From: Streptomyces misionensis
GTDB lineage: Bacteria > Actinomycetota > Actinomycetes > Streptomycetales > Streptomycetaceae
DNA: 64,000 bases
Assembly: GCF_900104815.1 (NCBI RefSeq)
Contig: NZ_FNTD01000004.1
Span: forward strand, 4,604,501-4,668,500
Direction of reading: 5' to 3'
Part shown: positions 43,895 through 54,721 of the stretch, one piece after another
Position numbering within the stretch: the first letter of the stretch is position 1
Layout: every line of letters begins with the position of its first letter
The notes under the pieces: model-generated
Told to the model about the DNA's origin: nothing
The model's input: only the letters and a program-made list of their open reading frames with translations
Database searches by the model: none
Translations under genes and position numbers: made by a program

Positions 43895-44905
43895 GTGACC
43901 GTCGTCGGGCCGTTCGGGCTGAGCGTGCGGGACCAGGCTCTCGAAGCCGATGTCCAGGCCGGATTGGCGGCTGTCGAGGAAGGCCTGCTAGAGGCCACCA
44001 AGAGCGAGGTCCCGTTCATCACCGGGGCCGCGCAGCACCTCGTACGGGCCGGCGGGAAGCGGTTCAGGCCGCTGCTCGTGATGCTCGCGGCGCAGTTCGG
44101 CGACCCCTACGCGCCCGGAGTGGTGCCGTCGGCCGTGGTGGTGGAGCTGACCCACCTCGCCACGCTGTACCACGACGACGTCATGGACGAGGCCGCCGTA
44201 CGCCGGGGCGTGGACAGCGCCAACACCCGCTGGGGCAACTCCGTCGCGGTCCTCACCGGCGACTTCCTCTTCGCCCGCGCCTCCCAGATCCTCGCCGACC
44301 TCGGCCCCGAGGCGGTCCGGGTGCAGGCCCTCGCGTTCGAACGGCTGGTCACCGGCCAGATCCTGGAGACCGCGGGCCCCACCGACGGCCGCGACCCGGT
44401 GGAGCACTACCTGGACGTGCTCGGCGGCAAGACGGGCTCCCTGGTGGCGGTCTCCTGCCGGTTCGGCGCGATGATGTCCGGCGCCGACGAGACGGTCGTG
44501 GACGTGCTCACCCAGTACGGCGAGCGGCTCGGCGTGGCCTTCCAGCTCGCCGACGACTACCTGGACATCGCCTCCGACTCCCAAGAGTCCGGCAAGACCC
44601 CCGGCACCGACCTGCGCGAGGGCATCGCGACCCTCCCCGTGCTCCGGCTGCGCGAGCGCGCCGCCCGGCTCGGCCTGCCGGAGGACATCGCCCTGTGCGA
44701 GCTGCTGGACTCCGACCTCAGCGACGACGCCCGGCACGCCGAGGCGCTGGCCGCGCTGCGCGCCCACCCGGCCCTGGAGCAGGCCCGCCGGGACACCGTG
44801 CGCTACGCCGAGGAGGCGCGCGCCGCGCTGGCGCCGTTGCGCGAGTGCGACGCCAAGGTCGCGCTGATCGAGCTGTGCGACGCGGTGGTGCACCGCACCG
44901 GGTGA
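43895..44905 (+). CDS. Polyprenyl diphosphate synthase (trans, long chain)
   Basis: 336-residue all-trans prenyl chain elongase, adding isopentenyl units for the menaquinone tail. Both Asp-rich motifs are present: DDVMD (Asp94-Asp98) and DDYLD (Asp220-Asp224), along with GGKRFRPLLVMLA. The residues before the first motif (HLATLYH) are small, consistent with a long-chain (octa- or nonaprenyl) product; the exact length is inferred. GTG start. Given nearby mqn and menG genes, supply of menaquinone prenyl chains is the likely role (HepB/IspB-like). Confidence 0.9.
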   Translation: MTVVGPFGLSVRDQALEADVQAGLAAVEEGLLEATKSEVPFITGAAQHLVRAGGKRFRPLLVMLAAQFGDPYAPGVVPSAVVVELTHLATLYHDDVMDEAAVRRGVDSANTRWGNSVAVLTGDFLFARASQILADLGPEAVRVQALAFERLVTGQILETAGPTDGRDPVEHYLDVLGGKTGSLVAVSCRFGAMMSGADETVVDVLTQYGERLGVAFQLADDYLDIASDSQESGKTPGTDLREGIATLPVLRLRERAARLGLPEDIALCELLDSDLSDDARHAEALAALRAHPALEQARRDTVRYAEEARAALAPLRECDAKVALIELCDAVVHRTG

Positions 44906-45199
44906 CCGGCCGGTCCGGTGTCCACCGGGGACCGACCCGTCCGGCGCCCACCGGGTGGCCGTACCCGCCCGGGTGCTCCATCCTGCCCATAGGGATCCGT
45001 TCGAGCCCCTAGGGGTGTCCCTTGCGTGTCATACCGCAGTCGTACGCCGAGTTGCCTCCGTGGTCTGACGATTCCTCAGCGCGGATTTGGTCGTATGGAC
45101 ACCACGGACATCACCACTCCTCACCGATTCGGGTGAGACCGGCGGCTCGGGTGGACCAGCGTGAGAGCAGCCGCCGCCGACGACGGAGGTAAGGCACAC

Positions 45200-46411
45200 A
45201 TGGCACCGTACGAATCCGACGACGCACAGGGCGCCGACCGGGGCGAGGAAGCGCGCTCGGGCCGCCGCAGGGCCGCCCGGTACGCCGTCCCGGTCGCGGT
45301 GGTGGGGGTGGCGGCGGCTACGATCGGGCTGGTCCCGGCCCTCGCCGACTCCGGCGACCCCGACCTGCCCCGGATCACCGCCCAGCAGCTCATCCAGAAG
45401 ATCGCCGCGTCCGACGTGCAGCGGCTGTCCGGCACTGTGAAGGTCAGCACCGACCTGGGCCTGCCCGACCTCGGCGGCCTGGAGAGCGGCCTCACCTCCG
45501 GCATGAACCGCGGCGCGGGCTCCGGTTCCGCCGCCGACCCGCAGTCCCGGCTCACCGAGCTGGTCACCGGCACGCACACCCTGCGCGTCGCCGCCGACGG
45601 CCCCGACCGGCAGAAGCTGTCGCTGGTCGAGCAGGGCGCCGAGTACAGCGTCATCCACAACGGCAAGGACGTCTGGGGCTACGACAGCAAGAGCAACCAG
45701 GTCTCCCACGGCACCGCGCCGGCCGGCAAGGACCGGCGGGCCGAGCCCCCGGCCACGCCCAGGGACTTCGCCGACGAGGCCCTGAAGTCGGTGGACGACA
45801 CCACGTCCGTGACCGTCGACGGCACCGCCCGGGTCGCCGGGCGCGACGCCTACAAGCTGCTGATCAAGCCCCGGCAGTCCGGCACCACGGTCGGCGCGAT
45901 CAGCATCGCGGTGGACGCCGGGACGGGCATGCCGCTGAAGTTCACGCTGACCCCGAAGAGCGGCGGCGCCGCGGTGCTCGACGCGGGCTTCACCCAGGTC
46001 TCCTTCGCCCGCCCGGCCGCCTCGGCCTTCGCCTTCACCCCGCCGAAGGGCGCCAAGGTCACGGAGCGCGAGGACGCGCCGGGCAAGGGCGCGCAGCGGC
46101 CCGGCAAGGGGCTGGAGGGCATCCAGGGCAAGGGGCTGGAAGGCGCCGCGGGACCGACCGTCCTCGGCAAGGGCTGGACCTCCATCGCCACCTTCGACAC
46201 CGGCGCCAAGGGCGGCCTGCCCACCGGCGCCAAGGGCGGCGACGCGGCCGGCTTCCTCGGCTCCCTGGGCGAGAAGGTCTCCGGCTCGTTCGGCAAGGGC
46301 ACCGTCTTCTCCACCCGCCTGGTCAACGCCCTGATCACCGACGACGGCAAGGTCTACGCCGGCGCGGTCACCAAGGACGCGCTGGTGAAGGCGGCGGACG
46401 CGGGCAAGTAG
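45200..46411 (+). CDS. LolA-like exported protein (DUF2092 type)
   Basis: 403-residue protein with a basic N-terminus (GRRRAARYAVPVAV) and one hydrophobic segment at about 28-48 acting as signal or anchor. The following domain has the LolA-like pattern: ITAQQLIQKIAASDVQRLSGTVKV, later GADRQKL-type strand repeats and DKKYKLLIKP-like YKLLIKPRQ, as in outer-membrane lipoprotein carriers, though this organism has no outer membrane. Its C-terminal third has Gly-Lys repeats (PGKGLEGIQGKGLEG, TGAKGG). The start ATG follows GGAGGTAAGG. Perhaps a lipid or envelope stress factor; function unproven. A strong terminator follows. Confidence 0.75.
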   Translation: MAPYESDDAQGADRGEEARSGRRRAARYAVPVAVVGVAAATIGLVPALADSGDPDLPRITAQQLIQKIAASDVQRLSGTVKVSTDLGLPDLGGLESGLTSGMNRGAGSGSAADPQSRLTELVTGTHTLRVAADGPDRQKLSLVEQGAEYSVIHNGKDVWGYDSKSNQVSHGTAPAGKDRRAEPPATPRDFADEALKSVDDTTSVTVDGTARVAGRDAYKLLIKPRQSGTTVGAISIAVDAGTGMPLKFTLTPKSGGAAVLDAGFTQVSFARPAASAFAFTPPKGAKVTEREDAPGKGAQRPGKGLEGIQGKGLEGAAGPTVLGKGWTSIATFDTGAKGGLPTGAKGGDAAGFLGSLGEKVSGSFGKGTVFSTRLVNALITDDGKVYAGAVTKDALVKAADAGK

Positions 46412-46427
46412 GCCGCAGCGGTCCGCG

Positions 46428-46460
46428 AGGGAGCCGACGGCACCGCCGTCGGCTCCCTTT
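46428..46460 (+). terminator. Intrinsic terminator after the LolA-like gene
   Basis: Perfect 14-bp arms AGGGAGCCGACGGC (46428-46441) and GCCGTCGGCTCCCT (46445-46458) with a 3-base loop and ending in TTT, 16 bases past the stop codon. Confidence 0.9.
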
Positions 46461-46672
46461 CGCATGCGCCCCTCCCGGCGGCGCACCGGGTCCGCCGCCG
46501 CGTCGTTGATCAGTACCCCCGCGCGGCCCCCGGCGAGCCGCGGACCTGCGGCGCCGGTCCGTTGGGACGAGGCTGTGACGTCGTGGTGACGCGGGGGCCG
46601 GGGTGGAACCAGCACACTGGTCGGCAGGATGCGTACGGCCGGATCGCGGCACGGGGGAGTGAGGGAAGACCG

Positions 46673-47848
46673 ATGGCTCGACTGAGCTTCGAGAAGAAGC
46701 GGGCGCCGGGGCCCGTGGCCCACCCGGCGGCGGTGCCCGTGCGGGTGTACGGCGCGGGCGGCGCCTCCGTGGGCGGTACGGCCGTCGTGGCGGAGCCGGG
46801 CGAGGAGATCCAGCAGGCCGTGCTGAACCACCTCCAGCGCCTCGCCATCAGCCTCGGCGCCCCCATACGCGCCACCATCCAGGACGACCGCGCCGGCTGT
46901 GTCGTCCCGCTGGAGGTCTCGGCGGACGGCTCCAGCCGGGTCACGGGGAAGGCCGTACGGGTGGCCCCGGCGGAGTCCCCGGAGTTCGCGCCCTCCGGGA
47001 AGCCGCGCACGCCCAGGGGCGCGTTCGGCCCGGCCCCCGTCATGGCGGCCCCGGCCCCTGCCTCTGCGGCCCCGGCACCCGCCTCTGCGGTGCCCGCGCC
47101 TGCCGTGCCACCGCCTGCCGCGCCCGCGTCCGCCGTACCTGCCGTGCCCGCGCCCGTCGCGCCCTCCGGGCCCGCTCCTGCCGCGCCGGTGCCGGTCGTG
47201 GAAGGGCCGGAACCGCTCACGGACGTCGTCGTCACCGCCGGACCCCCGGCCTCCGCGTCCCCCACCACCACCGACTGGCCCACCGAGTCCTCCGCGCCCA
47301 CCACCGCCACCCCCACCCCGCCCCGCGGTTTCGACGCCGTGGCCGAGGAGGTGCTGGGCGACGGCCCGGTCACCGAGACGCGGGAGGGCGCGGAACTGCT
47401 CACCGAGCCGATGACGCGGATCAACGAGGCCGTGCGGGCGGGCCGGATCGACGACGCGGCCGAACTCGTCGAGCGCACGGTCGAGGAGGCCGCCACCGTG
47501 CTGGGCCCCCGGCACGCCGAGGTGCTGCACCTGCGCGAACTGGCCGCCTACATCGCCTACTTGGCGGGCGAGCCGGTGCGCGCCTGCCGGCTCTCCCTCG
47601 ACCTGGCCCGGCTGCGCCGGACCGCCGGGGACGCCGAGGCGGCGTACGGCAACGTGCAGAGCGCGTCGACCGCCTGGCGTGCCGTGCGCGACCCGGAGGA
47701 GGGCCTGCGGCTGGGGCGTGACCTGATCGACCTCTGGACGGACCTGGCCGCCGAGCCGGGCCCCGCGGCCGACGACCCCCGCCCCCTGGAGTCCGCCCGC
47801 GCCCGCATGCTCCGCCTCACCGACCGGGCCGCCCGCGCCGCCGGGTGA
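46673..47848 (+). CDS. TPR-like protein with Pro/Ala-rich linker, function unknown
   Basis: 391-residue cytoplasmic protein. The N-terminal 105 residues form a compact domain that begins ARLSFEKKRAPGP. A long low-complexity Ala/Pro/Val linker (about 118-215, repeated APAPAS/VPAPA) follows. The C-terminal 130 residues are helical and TPR-like (INEAVRAGRIDDAAELVERT, LRELAAYIAYLAGEPVRAC, AEAAYGNVQSASTAWRAV). I recognise a Streptomyces-type hypothetical protein but no function. Start ATG 46673 has AGGGA upstream; the longer open frame to 46562 lacks coding character. Convergent with rarD, 13 bases apart. Confidence 0.7.
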   Translation: MARLSFEKKRAPGPVAHPAAVPVRVYGAGGASVGGTAVVAEPGEEIQQAVLNHLQRLAISLGAPIRATIQDDRAGCVVPLEVSADGSSRVTGKAVRVAPAESPEFAPSGKPRTPRGAFGPAPVMAAPAPASAAPAPASAVPAPAVPPPAAPASAVPAVPAPVAPSGPAPAAPVPVVEGPEPLTDVVVTAGPPASASPTTTDWPTESSAPTTATPTPPRGFDAVAEEVLGDGPVTETREGAELLTEPMTRINEAVRAGRIDDAAELVERTVEEAATVLGPRHAEVLHLRELAAYIAYLAGEPVRACRLSLDLARLRRTAGDAEAAYGNVQSASTAWRAVRDPEEGLRLGRDLIDLWTDLAAEPGPAADDPRPLESARARMLRLTDRAARAAG

Positions 47849-47861
47849 CCGGCCGGGGCCG

Positions 47862-48833
47862 TCAGGCTTCCAGCGACGCCTGGTCCGGGGACCTCGCCCC
47901 GGGCGTCTCCACCGCGGCGGCCGGCACGACCGCCGCCTTCCGCTGCCCGCGCGCCGTGTGCAGCGCGTTGCCCGTCAGCAGCAGCAGGGCCACCCACACC
48001 AGGGCGAAGCCGGCCCAGCGCTCGGGGGGCATGGATTCGTGGAAGTAGAGGATGCCCAGGAGGAACTGGAAGACCGGGGTCAGGTACTGGAGCAGGCCCA
48101 GGGTGGAGAGCGGGACGCGGATCGCCGCCGCGCCGAAGCAGACCAGGGGGAGGGCGGTGACGATGCCGGTGGAGGCGAGCAGGGCTCCGTGGCCCACGCC
48201 CTCCGTCGTGAAGGTGGAACGGCCCTGCGCCGTGAGCCACAGCAGGTAGCCGAGCGCGGGCAGGAACAGGATCGCGGTCTCCGCGGCCAGTGACTCGATG
48301 CCCCCGAGGGCGACCTTCTTCTTCACCAGCCCGTAGGTGGCGAAGCTGAAGGCGAGGCAGAGCGAGATCCACGGCGGGCGGCCGTAGCCGATGGTCAGGA
48401 CGACGACGGCGGCGAAGCCGGTCGCGACCGCCGCCCACTGCACGGGCCGCAGCCGCTCCTTCAGGAGCAGCACGCCCATGCCGATGGTGACCAGCGGATT
48501 GATGAAGTAGCCGAGGGACGCCTCGACCACGTGGCCGGAGTTCACCGCCCAGATGTAGACGCCCCAGTTGACGGTGATCACCGTCGCCGCCACCGCGATG
48601 AGCGCCAACCGCCTCGGCTGGCGCAGCAGTTCGCCGACCCAGGCCCAGCGCCGTACGAACAGCAGGGCCGCGACGACGAAGAGCAGGGACCACGCCATGC
48701 GGTGGGCCAGGACCTCCACCGCCCCGGCCGGCTTCAGCAGCGGCCAGTACAGGGGGACCAGGCCCCACGCGCCATAGGCGGCGAAACCGTTCAGCAGACC
48801 TATGCGGTGCTCACCCTTGGATGCCGCGGCCAC
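47862..48833 (-). CDS. rarD: EamA-family transporter, RarD type
   Basis: 323-residue membrane protein with about ten helices arranged as two EamA repeats. RarD-type blocks are GLLNGFAAYGAWGLVPLYWP at the start, EVLAHRMAWSL, NWGVYIWAVNSGHVVEASLGYFINPL and STLGLLQYLTPVFQFLLG. Family members are drug/metabolite permeases; the substrate of RarD remains uncertain. The start is GTG 48833 with GAGGGAGG just upstream; the frame remains open to 49151 without coding character. Confidence 0.88.
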   Translation of the reverse strand: MAAASKGEHRIGLLNGFAAYGAWGLVPLYWPLLKPAGAVEVLAHRMAWSLLFVVAALLFVRRWAWVGELLRQPRRLALIAVAATVITVNWGVYIWAVNSGHVVEASLGYFINPLVTIGMGVLLLKERLRPVQWAAVATGFAAVVVLTIGYGRPPWISLCLAFSFATYGLVKKKVALGGIESLAAETAILFLPALGYLLWLTAQGRSTFTTEGVGHGALLASTGIVTALPLVCFGAAAIRVPLSTLGLLQYLTPVFQFLLGILYFHESMPPERWAGFALVWVALLLLTGNALHTARGQRKAAVVPAAAVETPGARSPDQASLEA

Positions 48834-48985
48834 GGACCCTCCCTCTGACTCCTGCACGCGTCGGCGTACGCGCGGGGACGAAGGTAGCGCCGGGCGCCCC
48901 CGCCTGTCATGCCCGTTTCGGAATACGGTCATGACAGGCGGGGCGGGAGGGAAGCGGCACCCCCGGGGAGCCGCCGGACACGCAT

Positions 48986-49016
48986 CGAGGCCCGGGACGG
49001 GGGGTCCCGGGCCTCG
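48986..49016 (-). terminator. Terminator downstream of korB
   Basis: Perfect 13-bp arms CGAGGCCCGGGAC (48986-48998) and GTCCCGGGCCTCG (49004-49016) around GGGGG, 56 bases past the korB stop. Confidence 0.8.
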
Positions 49017-49071
49017 CGAGGCGCTGAACGGCGCAGTCGGTGGTGCGGTGGAGCTGTGGTGCGGTGGACCG

Positions 49072-50125
<1,054 letters not shown>

Positions 50126-50133
<8 letters not shown>

Positions 50134-52054
50134 CGATGGCCTCCTTCAGCGCCGTGGCGAGCTGCTCCGCCTTGAACGGCATACCGTTGACCTGGTTGTA
50201 CGAATGGGCGTCGACCAGGTATTTCGCCCGGATCAGCGTCGCGAGCTGCCCCAGGTTCATCTCCGGGACCACGACCTTTTCGTAGCGCGCGAGCACCGCG
50301 CCGAGATTGCGCGGGAAGGGGTTGAGGTGGCGCAGATGCGCCTGCGCGATCGCGTCGCCGGCCACGCGCAGCCGCCGTACCGCCGCCGTGATCGGGCCGT
50401 ACGTCGAGCCCCAGCCGAGGACCAGGGTCCGCGCGCCGTGCGGGTCGTCCACCTCGATGTCCGGGACCTCGATGCCGTCGATCTTGGCCTGGCGGGTGCG
50501 GACCATGAAGTCGTGGTTGGCCGGGTCGTAGGAGATGTTGCCCGTGCCGTCCTGCTTCTCGATGCCGCCGATGCGGTGCTCCAGGCCCGGGGTGCCCGGC
50601 ACCGCCCAGGGGCGGGCGAGGGTCTGGGGGTCCCGTTTGTACGGCCAGAAGACCTCGGTGCCGTCGGCCAGGGTGTGGTTCGGGCCGGAGGCGAACCGGA
50701 CGCGCAGGTCCGGCAGTTCGTCCACCTCGGGGATGCGCCACGGCTCGGAGCCGTTGGCCAGGTAGCCGTCCGAGAGCAGCATCACCGGGGTGCGGTACGT
50801 CAGCGCGATCCGGGCCGCCTCCAGGGCCGCGTCGAAGCAGTCGGCCGGGGTTCTGGGCGCGATCACCGGGACCGGCGCCTCGCCGTTGCGGCCGTACATC
50901 GCCTGGAGCAGGTCCGCCTGCTCGGTCTTGGTCGGCAGACCCGTGGACGGACCGCCGCGCTGGATGTCCACCACCAGCAGCGGCAGCTCCAGGGAGACCG
51001 CCAGGCCGATGGTCTCGCTCTTCAGCGCGATACCGGGGCCGGACGTCGTGGTGACCGCGAGCGAACCGCCGAACGCCGCGCCCAGCGCCGCGCCGATGCC
51101 CGCGATCTCGTCCTCCGCCTGGAAGGTCCGCACGCCGAAGTTCTTGTGCTTGCTCAGCTCGTGCAGGATGTCGGAGGCCGGGGTGATCGGGTACGAGCCC
51201 AGGAACAGCGGGAGTTCCGCCTGGTGGGACGCGCTGATCAGGCCGTAGGCCAGGGCCAGGTTGCCGGAGATGTTCCGGTAGGTGCCCACCGGGAAGGCCT
51301 TGGCGGCCGGGGCGACCTCGTAGGAGACCGCGAAGTCCTCCGTGGTCTCGCCGAAGTTCCAGCCCGCGCGGAACGCGGCGATGTTCGCCGCCATGATCTC
51401 CGGCTTCTTCGCGAACTTCGACTTGAGGAACTTCTCGGTGCCCTCGGTGGGCCGGTGGTACATCCAGCTCAGCAGGCCGAGGGCGAACATGTTCTTGCTG
51501 CGCTCGGCCTCCTTGCGGGAGAGGTCGAACTCCTTGAGGGCCTCCACCGTCAGGGTGGTCAGCGGCACCGGGTGGAGGCCGTAGCCGTCGAGCGAGCCGT
51601 CCTCCAGCGGCGAGGTGTCGTAGCCCACCTTCTGCAGGGCCCGCTTGGTGAACTCGTCCGTGTTCACGATGATCTCGGCGCCGCGCGGCAGATCCCCGAT
51701 GTTGGCCTTCAGGGCCGCCGGGTTCATCGCGACGAGGACGTTCGGCGCGTCACCCGGGGTGAGGATGTCGTGGTCGGCGAAGTGGAGCTGGAACGAGGAG
51801 ACGCCGGGGAGGGTGCCTGCGGGGGCACGGATCTCGGCGGGGAAGTTCGGGAGGGTGGAGAGGTCGTTGCCGAAGGAAGCGGTCTCCGAGGTGAATCGGT
51901 CCCCGGTGAGCTGCATGCCGTCACCCGAGTCCCCCGCGAACCGGATGATCACCCGGTCCAGGCGGCGCACGTCCTTCGTGCCGCCCGGTTTGCGCTGCTC
52001 CCCGACTACTGATCCGTCGGCCTGCTCCGCCTGGCTACTGACCTGGCTGGTCAC
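50126..52054 (-). CDS. korA: 2-oxoacid:ferredoxin oxidoreductase, alpha (fused gamma-alpha) subunit
   Basis: 642-residue subunit with an N-terminal gamma domain (about 40-225, RVIIRFAGDSGDGMQLTGDRF) fused to the alpha domain. The alpha domain carries the LGSYPITPASD motif important for 2-oxoacid and CoA recognition and FQAEDEIAGIGAALGAAFGG. This gamma-alpha fusion is usual in actinobacterial and Sulfolobus enzymes. The start is GTG 52054 with AAGGAGGT eight bases upstream; an in-frame ATG at 52120 is less likely. Upstream is a palindrome, 52120-52138. Confidence 0.92.
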
Positions 52055-52119
52055 TGAACTGGACCTCCTTCGAGGCGGCTGTCCGGGGCGTGGTCGCACC
52101 ACGGACCATCCCAGGATCA

Positions 52120-52138
52120 ACCCTACGTCGGTTAGGGT
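52120..52138. promoter_or_regulatory. Inverted repeat upstream of korA
   Basis: ACCCTA (52120-52125) and TAGGGT (52133-52138) with a 7-base spacer. On the minus strand TAGGGT can serve as a -10 box for korA. The overlapping stretch TTAGGGTCGCCTTCCCGA (52132-52149) weakly resembles a DtxR/DmdR iron box. Which of these is real is unresolved. Confidence 0.35.
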
Positions 52139-52326
52139 CGCCTTCCCGAGGTCATCCGCAGATTGGGACGACGTTTCGAGACGGCGTGTCGCGCTGACAT
52201 GTCAGGGCTTCCTTCCCCGCTTCCCCCCTCCGCTCCCCTGCCGGGTACCCGTCTTTCCCACGGAAGCCGGAGGCTCTGACGCGCCCCTGACGCCGTGGCC
52301 CCCGGCCGGCGCCGGGACGGGGCCGA

Positions 52327-52998
52327 TCAGGAGTTCAGATAGGTGAGCACGGCGAGCACGCGCCGGTGGTCGCCGTCGCTCGGCGCCAGGCCGAGCTTGA
52401 GGAAGATGTTGCTGACGTGCTTCTCCACCGCGCCGTCGCTGACCACGAGCTGCCGGGCGATCGCCGAGTTCGTACGCCCCTCCGCCATCAGTCCCAGCAC
52501 CTCGCGCTCGCGCGGGGTGAGCTTGGCCAGCACGTCCTGCTTGCGGCTGCGGCCCAGCAGCTGCGCGACCACCTCCGGGTCCAGCGCCGTACCGCCCTCG
52601 GCGACCCGCACCACCGCGTCCACGAACTCGCGGACCTCCGCGACCCGGTCCTTGAGCAGATAGCCCACGCCCCGGGAGGAACCGGCCAGCAGCTCGGTGG
52701 CGTACCGCTCCTCCACGTACTGCGACAGCACCAGCACTCCGAGGCCGGGATGCCGCCGGCGCAGGGCCACGGCCGCCCGCACCCCCTCGTCGGTGTGCGT
52801 CGGCGGCATCCGCACGTCCGCCACCACCACGTCCGGCAGCGCGCCCTCGCCGGCCAGATCGGCGATGGTCTTCACCAGCGCCTCGGCGTCCCCCACGCCG
52901 GCCACCACGTCATGCCCCCGGTCGGTGAGCAGCCGGGTCAGCCCCTCCCGCAGCAGCACCGAGTCCTCGGCGATGACCACCCGCACCCTGTTCTCCAC
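52327..52998 (-). CDS. NarL/FixJ-family response regulator
   Basis: 223-residue two-component regulator. The receiver domain has acidic pocket residues in VVIAEDSVLLREG and the phosphorylated Asp61 in VVVADVRMPP; the LuxR-type HTH begins LTPREREVLGLMAEG and ends KHVSNIFLKLGL. The start is taken as GTG 52998 with GGGGG eight bases before it; a GTG four codons in is an alternative. It is followed upstream by two sensor kinase genes on the same strand and is the only regulator in the set. Confidence 0.92.
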   Translation of the reverse strand: MENRVRVVIAEDSVLLREGLTRLLTDRGHDVVAGVGDAEALVKTIADLAGEGALPDVVVADVRMPPTHTDEGVRAAVALRRRHPGLGVLVLSQYVEERYATELLAGSSRGVGYLLKDRVAEVREFVDAVVRVAEGGTALDPEVVAQLLGRSRKQDVLAKLTPREREVLGLMAEGRTNSAIARQLVVSDGAVEKHVSNIFLKLGLAPSDGDHRRVLAVLTYLNS

Positions 52999-53138
52999 GC
53001 CTCATGCCCCCGTACACCCGGTCCCGTGACGACGTCCTCGGGGGACGCGCGCCTTTACGGGACCCAAGCATTCCAGGAAACGGCCGGGAGCGTGCCGTGC
53101 CCTGTGGATAACTTGTCGACGGCGGCTGTATCCGCAGG

Positions 53139-54515
53139 TCAGCCGCGCCAGGGCAGCTCCGCGATCACACGGGTGGGACCGCCCACCGGGGAGTCGACCA
53201 GCAGCACGCCGTCCACCGCGTCCAGCCGGCCCCGCAGACCCGCGAGGCCCGAGCCGGCCGAGGCGTCCGCGCCGCCCACGCCGTCGTCGCTCACCTGGAG
53301 CATCAGCCGGTTCTCCGAACGCCACACGTCGACCGAGGCGGACCGGGCCCGGCTGTGCTTGGAGACGTTCTGCAGCAGCTCGCACACGGTGAAGTAGGCG
53401 ATGCCCTCGATGGCCGGCGCCGGGCGGGACGGCAGGTCCACCTCGACCCGGACCGGCACGGTGCAGCGGGAGGCGACCGAGGACAGGGCCGCGTCCAGCC
53501 CCCGGTCGGTCAGCACGGCCGGGTGGATGCCCCGGGCCAGGTCGCGCAGCTCCTGGAGGGCCGTCTTCACCTCGCCGTGGGCCTCCTCCACCATGCGGGC
53601 CGCCGCCTGCGGGTCCTCCCGCAGCTTCTCCTTCGCCAGCCCCAGGTCCATGGCCAGACCGACCAGCCGGGCCTGCGCCCCGTCGTGCAGATCGCGCTCG
53701 ATGCGGCGCAGGTCGGCGGCGGCCGTGTCCACCACGACACCCCGGTCCGACTCCAGTTCCACCACCCGCTCCGACAGCAGCGACGGGCCGAGCAGCCCCC
53801 GCACCAGCAGCCCGTCCACCGTCGTCAGGGCGCGCACCAGCCACGGCGTGGCCAGCGTGAAGCCGAGTCCGACCAGCGTGGTCACGGTGATCTCGAACGG
53901 GTTGTCCAGGTAGATCTGGTGATGCTCGTCGCCGTAGAGCTGGAGCCCGGCCTGGCCCGCGTACATCGGGAAGACCCAGAACCACAGCGGGTAGGTCAGC
54001 AGGCTCCAGCCGAGCGGGTAGAGGGTCGCCGCCACGACGAAGGAGAACAGCGCCCAGGGGAACTGCACCAGCGTGTACAGCAGGTTCCGCCAGGAGGCGC
54101 CGCTCTTGAGGACCGCGCCCATCCAGGCCAGCGCGCCCGGCTTGCGCACCCGCAGCGGCTCCGGGCCCCGCACGTCCACACCCAGCAGCGCCCGCGCCCG
54201 GGCCCGCTCCAGCGCGCCGAAGCCCCGGCAGCCGGCCAGGGCCGCCGCCAGCACCGGGACGCCGAGGAAGGTCACCAGCAGGCCCGCGCCCAGCGACACC
54301 ATCGTCACCGTCCAGGTGAACAGCACCACCGAGACCGGCAGGCTCAGCAGGACGTACCCCAGCTCGCGCCAGGTGCGGGCCTCCACCGGCGCCCGCAGCG
54401 CGGCGGGCAGCCGGTGGCGGCGACCGCTTCCGGGGGAGCCGGTGGACCAACCGGAATCCCAGTCGTCGTACCCCCGCCCGGGCCCGTACCCGCCGTGTCC
54501 GTACTCCGTGGCCAT
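53139..54515 (-). CDS. Sensor histidine kinase, first of a tandem pair
   Basis: 458-residue HisKA_3-type kinase. The N-terminal half is a membrane sensor with four or more helices (about residues 55-105 and 145-245, [20 protein letters not shown] and beyond). The dimerisation/phosphorylation box [20 protein letters not shown] has His277. The ATPase ends with [18 protein letters not shown]. Start ATG 54515 ([11 protein letters not shown]). It is about 60% identical by eye to the next gene over its kinase half and shares its partner regulator. It is 140 bases from the regulator gene, on the same strand. Confidence 0.9.
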   Translation of the reverse strand: MATEYGHGGYGPGRGYDDWDSGWSTGSPGSGRRHRLPAALRAPVEARTWRELGYVLLSLPVSVVLFTWTVTMVSLGAGLLVTFLGVPVLAAALAGCRGFGALERARARALLGVDVRGPEPLRVRKPGALAWMGAVLKSGASWRNLLYTLVQFPWALFSFVVAATLYPLGWSLLTYPLWFWVFPMYAGQAGLQLYGDEHHQIYLDNPFEITVTTLVGLGFTLATPWLVRALTTVDGLLVRGLLGPSLLSERVVELESDRGVVVDTAAADLRRIERDLHDGAQARLVGLAMDLGLAKEKLREDPQAAARMVEEAHGEVKTALQELRDLARGIHPAVLTDRGLDAALSSVASRCTVPVRVEVDLPSRPAPAIEGIAYFTVCELLQNVSKHSRARSASVDVWRSENRLMLQVSDDGVGGADASAGSGLAGLRGRLDAVDGVLLVDSPVGGPTRVIAELPWRG

Positions 54516-54721
54516 CGAATCCGTCCCGTTCTCCTCGTCGAGCGGCGCTTTCGCCCCTGACTCAAGACTCGTGCGCGGCGCCCCCGCGGACCATGGAGAC
54601 CATCGGCCTCTTCGAGCGGGGGTTTTCCCCACCCCTCCCGGTCCCGCGGACACCCGGCCGCCGCTCGGCGCGGCGCCGCACCGCGCGACACGCCCGCCGC
54701 CGCGCGTGGCGGCACGTGCGG

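Noticed and set aside
52297..52324. GGCCCC/GGGGCC hairpin after the response regulator gene
   Set aside because: Plausible terminator, but the pairing is interrupted and short compared with the others listed, so I left it out of the feature list.
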